Notes under the pieces: generated by a model
What the model saw: only the letters and a program-made list of their open reading frames with translations
Database searches by the model: none
What the model was told of the DNA's origin: nothing
NCBI RefSeq assembly: GCF_030063245.1
Contig: NZ_JASISR010000018.1
Coordinates: 1-64,000 of the forward strand
DNA: 64,000 nt
From: Paenarthrobacter sp. PH39-S1
GTDB taxonomy: Bacteria; Actinomycetota; Actinomycetes; Actinomycetales; Micrococcaceae
Reading direction: 5' to 3'
Position numbers and translations under genes: made by a program
Part shown: positions 62,867 through 64,000 of the stretch, piece by piece
Layout: the number at the start of each line of letters is the position of its first letter
How positions within the stretch are numbered: the first letter of the stretch is position 1

Positions 62867-64000
62867 CTATGAGCGGTGGGACAGCGCTCCGGCCACCAGG
62901 AACGCCATCTCCAGCGACTGCTTGTGGTTCAGCCGTGGGTCGCAGACCGATTCATAACCCTCCAGGAAAGCCTCCTGATCGATCGGGTCCGCGCCGCCCA
63001 GACACTCGGCAACGTCGTCGCCAGTCATTTCAACGTGCAGGCCACCGGGGAATGTTCCCAAGGACTTGTGCACCTCGAAGAAGCCCCGGACCTCATCGAT
63101 GACATCATCGAAGTTACGCGTCTTGTAACCGTTCGGCGAGGTAACTGTATTGCCGTGCATGGGGTCCGTCACCCAGAGGACCTGGGCCCCGGAATCGGTC
63201 ACCTTCTGGACCAGTTGGGGCAGTTTTTCCCGGATGTTGCGCGCACCCATGCGGGTGATGAAGGTCAGCCGCCCGGGCTCTCGGTGAGGGTCGAGCTTGT
63301 CGATCAGGCGCAACGCATCGTCACCGGACGTGCCGGGGCCAAGTTTGACGCCGATCGGGTTGCGGACGCGGGAGAGGAAATCCACGTGCGCGGCATCGAG
63401 CCCCCGGGTGCGTTCACCAATCCAGAGGAAATGCGCGGAGGTGTCATATGGCAGGCCTGTGCGTGAGTCGATCCGGGTCAGGGCGCGCTCATAGTCCAGC
63501 AGCAGGGCCTCGTGGCTGGCAAAGAACTCCACGCGTTTGAGCGCCTCGAAGTCGGCTCCGCAGGACGCCATGAACTTGATGGCCCGGTCAATGTCCTTGG
63601 CCAGCGACTCATAACGTGCATGGGCGGGGTTCTCGGTGAATCCCTTGTTCCACTGGTGGACCAGACGCAGGTCCGCGAAACCGCCCTGGGTGAAAGCCCG
63701 GATGAGGTTCAAGGTGGAAGCAGAGGTGTGGTAGGCCTTGAGCATCCGCGATGCATCATGGGCGCGGGATTCCGGTGTGAACTCGAAGCCGTTCACAATG
63801 TCTCCGCGGAAGGCCGGCAGCGTGACGCCGTCACGGGTTTCGTCGTTGGAGGATCGCGGTTTGGCGAACTGGCCCGCCATGCGTCCCATCTTGATCACCG
63901 GGAGCGATGCCCCGTAGGTGAGCACAACCGCCATCTGCAGGATCGTTTTCACCCGGGCGCTGATCTTGTCCGCCGTTGCCGCGGCGAAGGTCTCGGCACA
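62867..64000 (-). CDS. aroG: Class II (plant-type) DAHP synthase, N-terminus beyond window
   Basis: 3-deoxy-D-arabino-heptulosonate 7-phosphate synthase, the first shikimate pathway enzyme (phosphoenolpyruvate plus erythrose 4-phosphate). About 377 C-terminal residues are visible. The frame remains open to the window end through CAETFAAATADKI, so the true start is outside. Family blocks present: GRMAGQFAKPRS, LPAFRGD, FLWIGERTRGLD, VRNPIGVKLGPG, ITRMGARNIREKLP, VLWVTDPMHGNT and GGLHVEMTGDDVAECLGG, which include metal and PEP ligands. It converges with the kinase gene, 16 bases apart. Confidence 0.96.
   Translation of the reverse strand, partial: CAETFAAATADKISARVKTILQMAVVLTYGASLPVIKMGRMAGQFAKPRSSNDETRDGVTLPAFRGDIVNGFEFTPESRAHDASRMLKAYHTSASTLNLIRAFTQGGFADLRLVHQWNKGFTENPAHARYESLAKDIDRAIKFMASCGADFEALKRVEFFASHEALLLDYERALTRIDSRTGLPYDTSAHFLWIGERTRGLDAAHVDFLSRVRNPIGVKLGPGTSGDDALRLIDKLDPHREPGRLTFITRMGARNIREKLPQLVQKVTDSGAQVLWVTDPMHGNTVTSPNGYKTRNFDDVIDEVRGFFEVHKSLGTFPGGLHVEMTGDDVAECLGGADPIDQEAFLEGYESVCDPRLNHKQSLEMAFLVAGALSHRS

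Overview
The window comes from a high-GC actinobacterium and looks like a member of the Micrococcaceae (Arthrobacter and relatives). The evidence is the gene order lipB-lipA-DUF4191-RDD-glnA, a glnE/glnA2 pair, a DUF222-type HNH endonuclease tail at the left edge, a Wag31-type DivIVA, a complete division and cell-wall (dcw) cluster, and a MurE whose meso-diaminopimelate signature (DNPR) is replaced by DDPH, as expected for L-lysine peptidoglycan. That placement is inference; no rRNA or tRNA gene is present. There is no prophage, insertion sequence, CRISPR array or secondary-metabolite cluster. The window is core chromosome, and most of what is unusual is regulatory or repeat-related.

Layout. 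(1) 1-11.7 kb: tail of an HNH endonuclease, OsmC peroxidase, a giant tricorn-type protease, a TIGR01777 epimerase-like protein, a membrane serine/threonine kinase, lipoate synthesis (lipB-lipA), DUF4191 and RDD membrane proteins. (2) 11.8-21.9 kb: a glutamine block with glnA, a small HTH gene, glutaminase, a polar amino-acid ABC transporter (binding protein fused to permease, plus ATPase), glnE and glnA2. (3) 22.1-32 kb: panB, a 54-residue protein, map, polyphosphate glucokinase, nrdR, hisD, a membrane protein and dnaE. (4) 31.9-54.6 kb, all on the minus strand: mraZ-rsmH-ftsL-ftsI-murE-murF-mraY-murD-ftsW-murG-murC-ftsQ-ftsZ-pgeF-yggS-sepF-yggT-divIVA-lspA-rluD-like. Many junctions overlap by 1-14 bases, so this is a translationally coupled transcript that makes lipid II and the divisome. 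(5) 54.8-64 kb: DUF3040, dinB, a lipoprotein coupled to a polyprenyl diphosphate synthase, an Rv2175c-type DNA-binding protein, a LysM/transglycosylase, a PASTA kinase and the C-terminal part of a class II DAHP synthase. The prenyl synthase / Rv2175c-like / PASTA kinase neighbourhood resembles the Mycobacterium tuberculosis Rv2173-Rv2176 (pknL) region.

Three layers of signal stand out. First, eight genes (tricorn protease, lipB, RDD, panB, map, hisD, dnaE, PASTA kinase) have a TAnnnT -10 hexamer exactly 6 (once 7) bases before the start codon and no usable Shine-Dalgarno, so they are probably leaderless. Second, candidate operators can be read directly: a GlnR box before glnA, MraZ boxes inside the mraZ promoter, NrdR boxes before nrdR, a palindrome before the small HTH gene, and a large palindrome between the Rv2175c-like gene and the LysM gene. 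Third, the region is full of short tandem duplications. They are 15, 18, 21, 27 or 30 bp in coding DNA, so frame is kept, and 16 or 19 bp between genes. In-frame repeats have inflated MurC, MurD, MurE, DivIVA, the tricorn protease, the kinase and the lipoprotein, and similar low-complexity expansions occur in FtsQ, FtsW and HisD.
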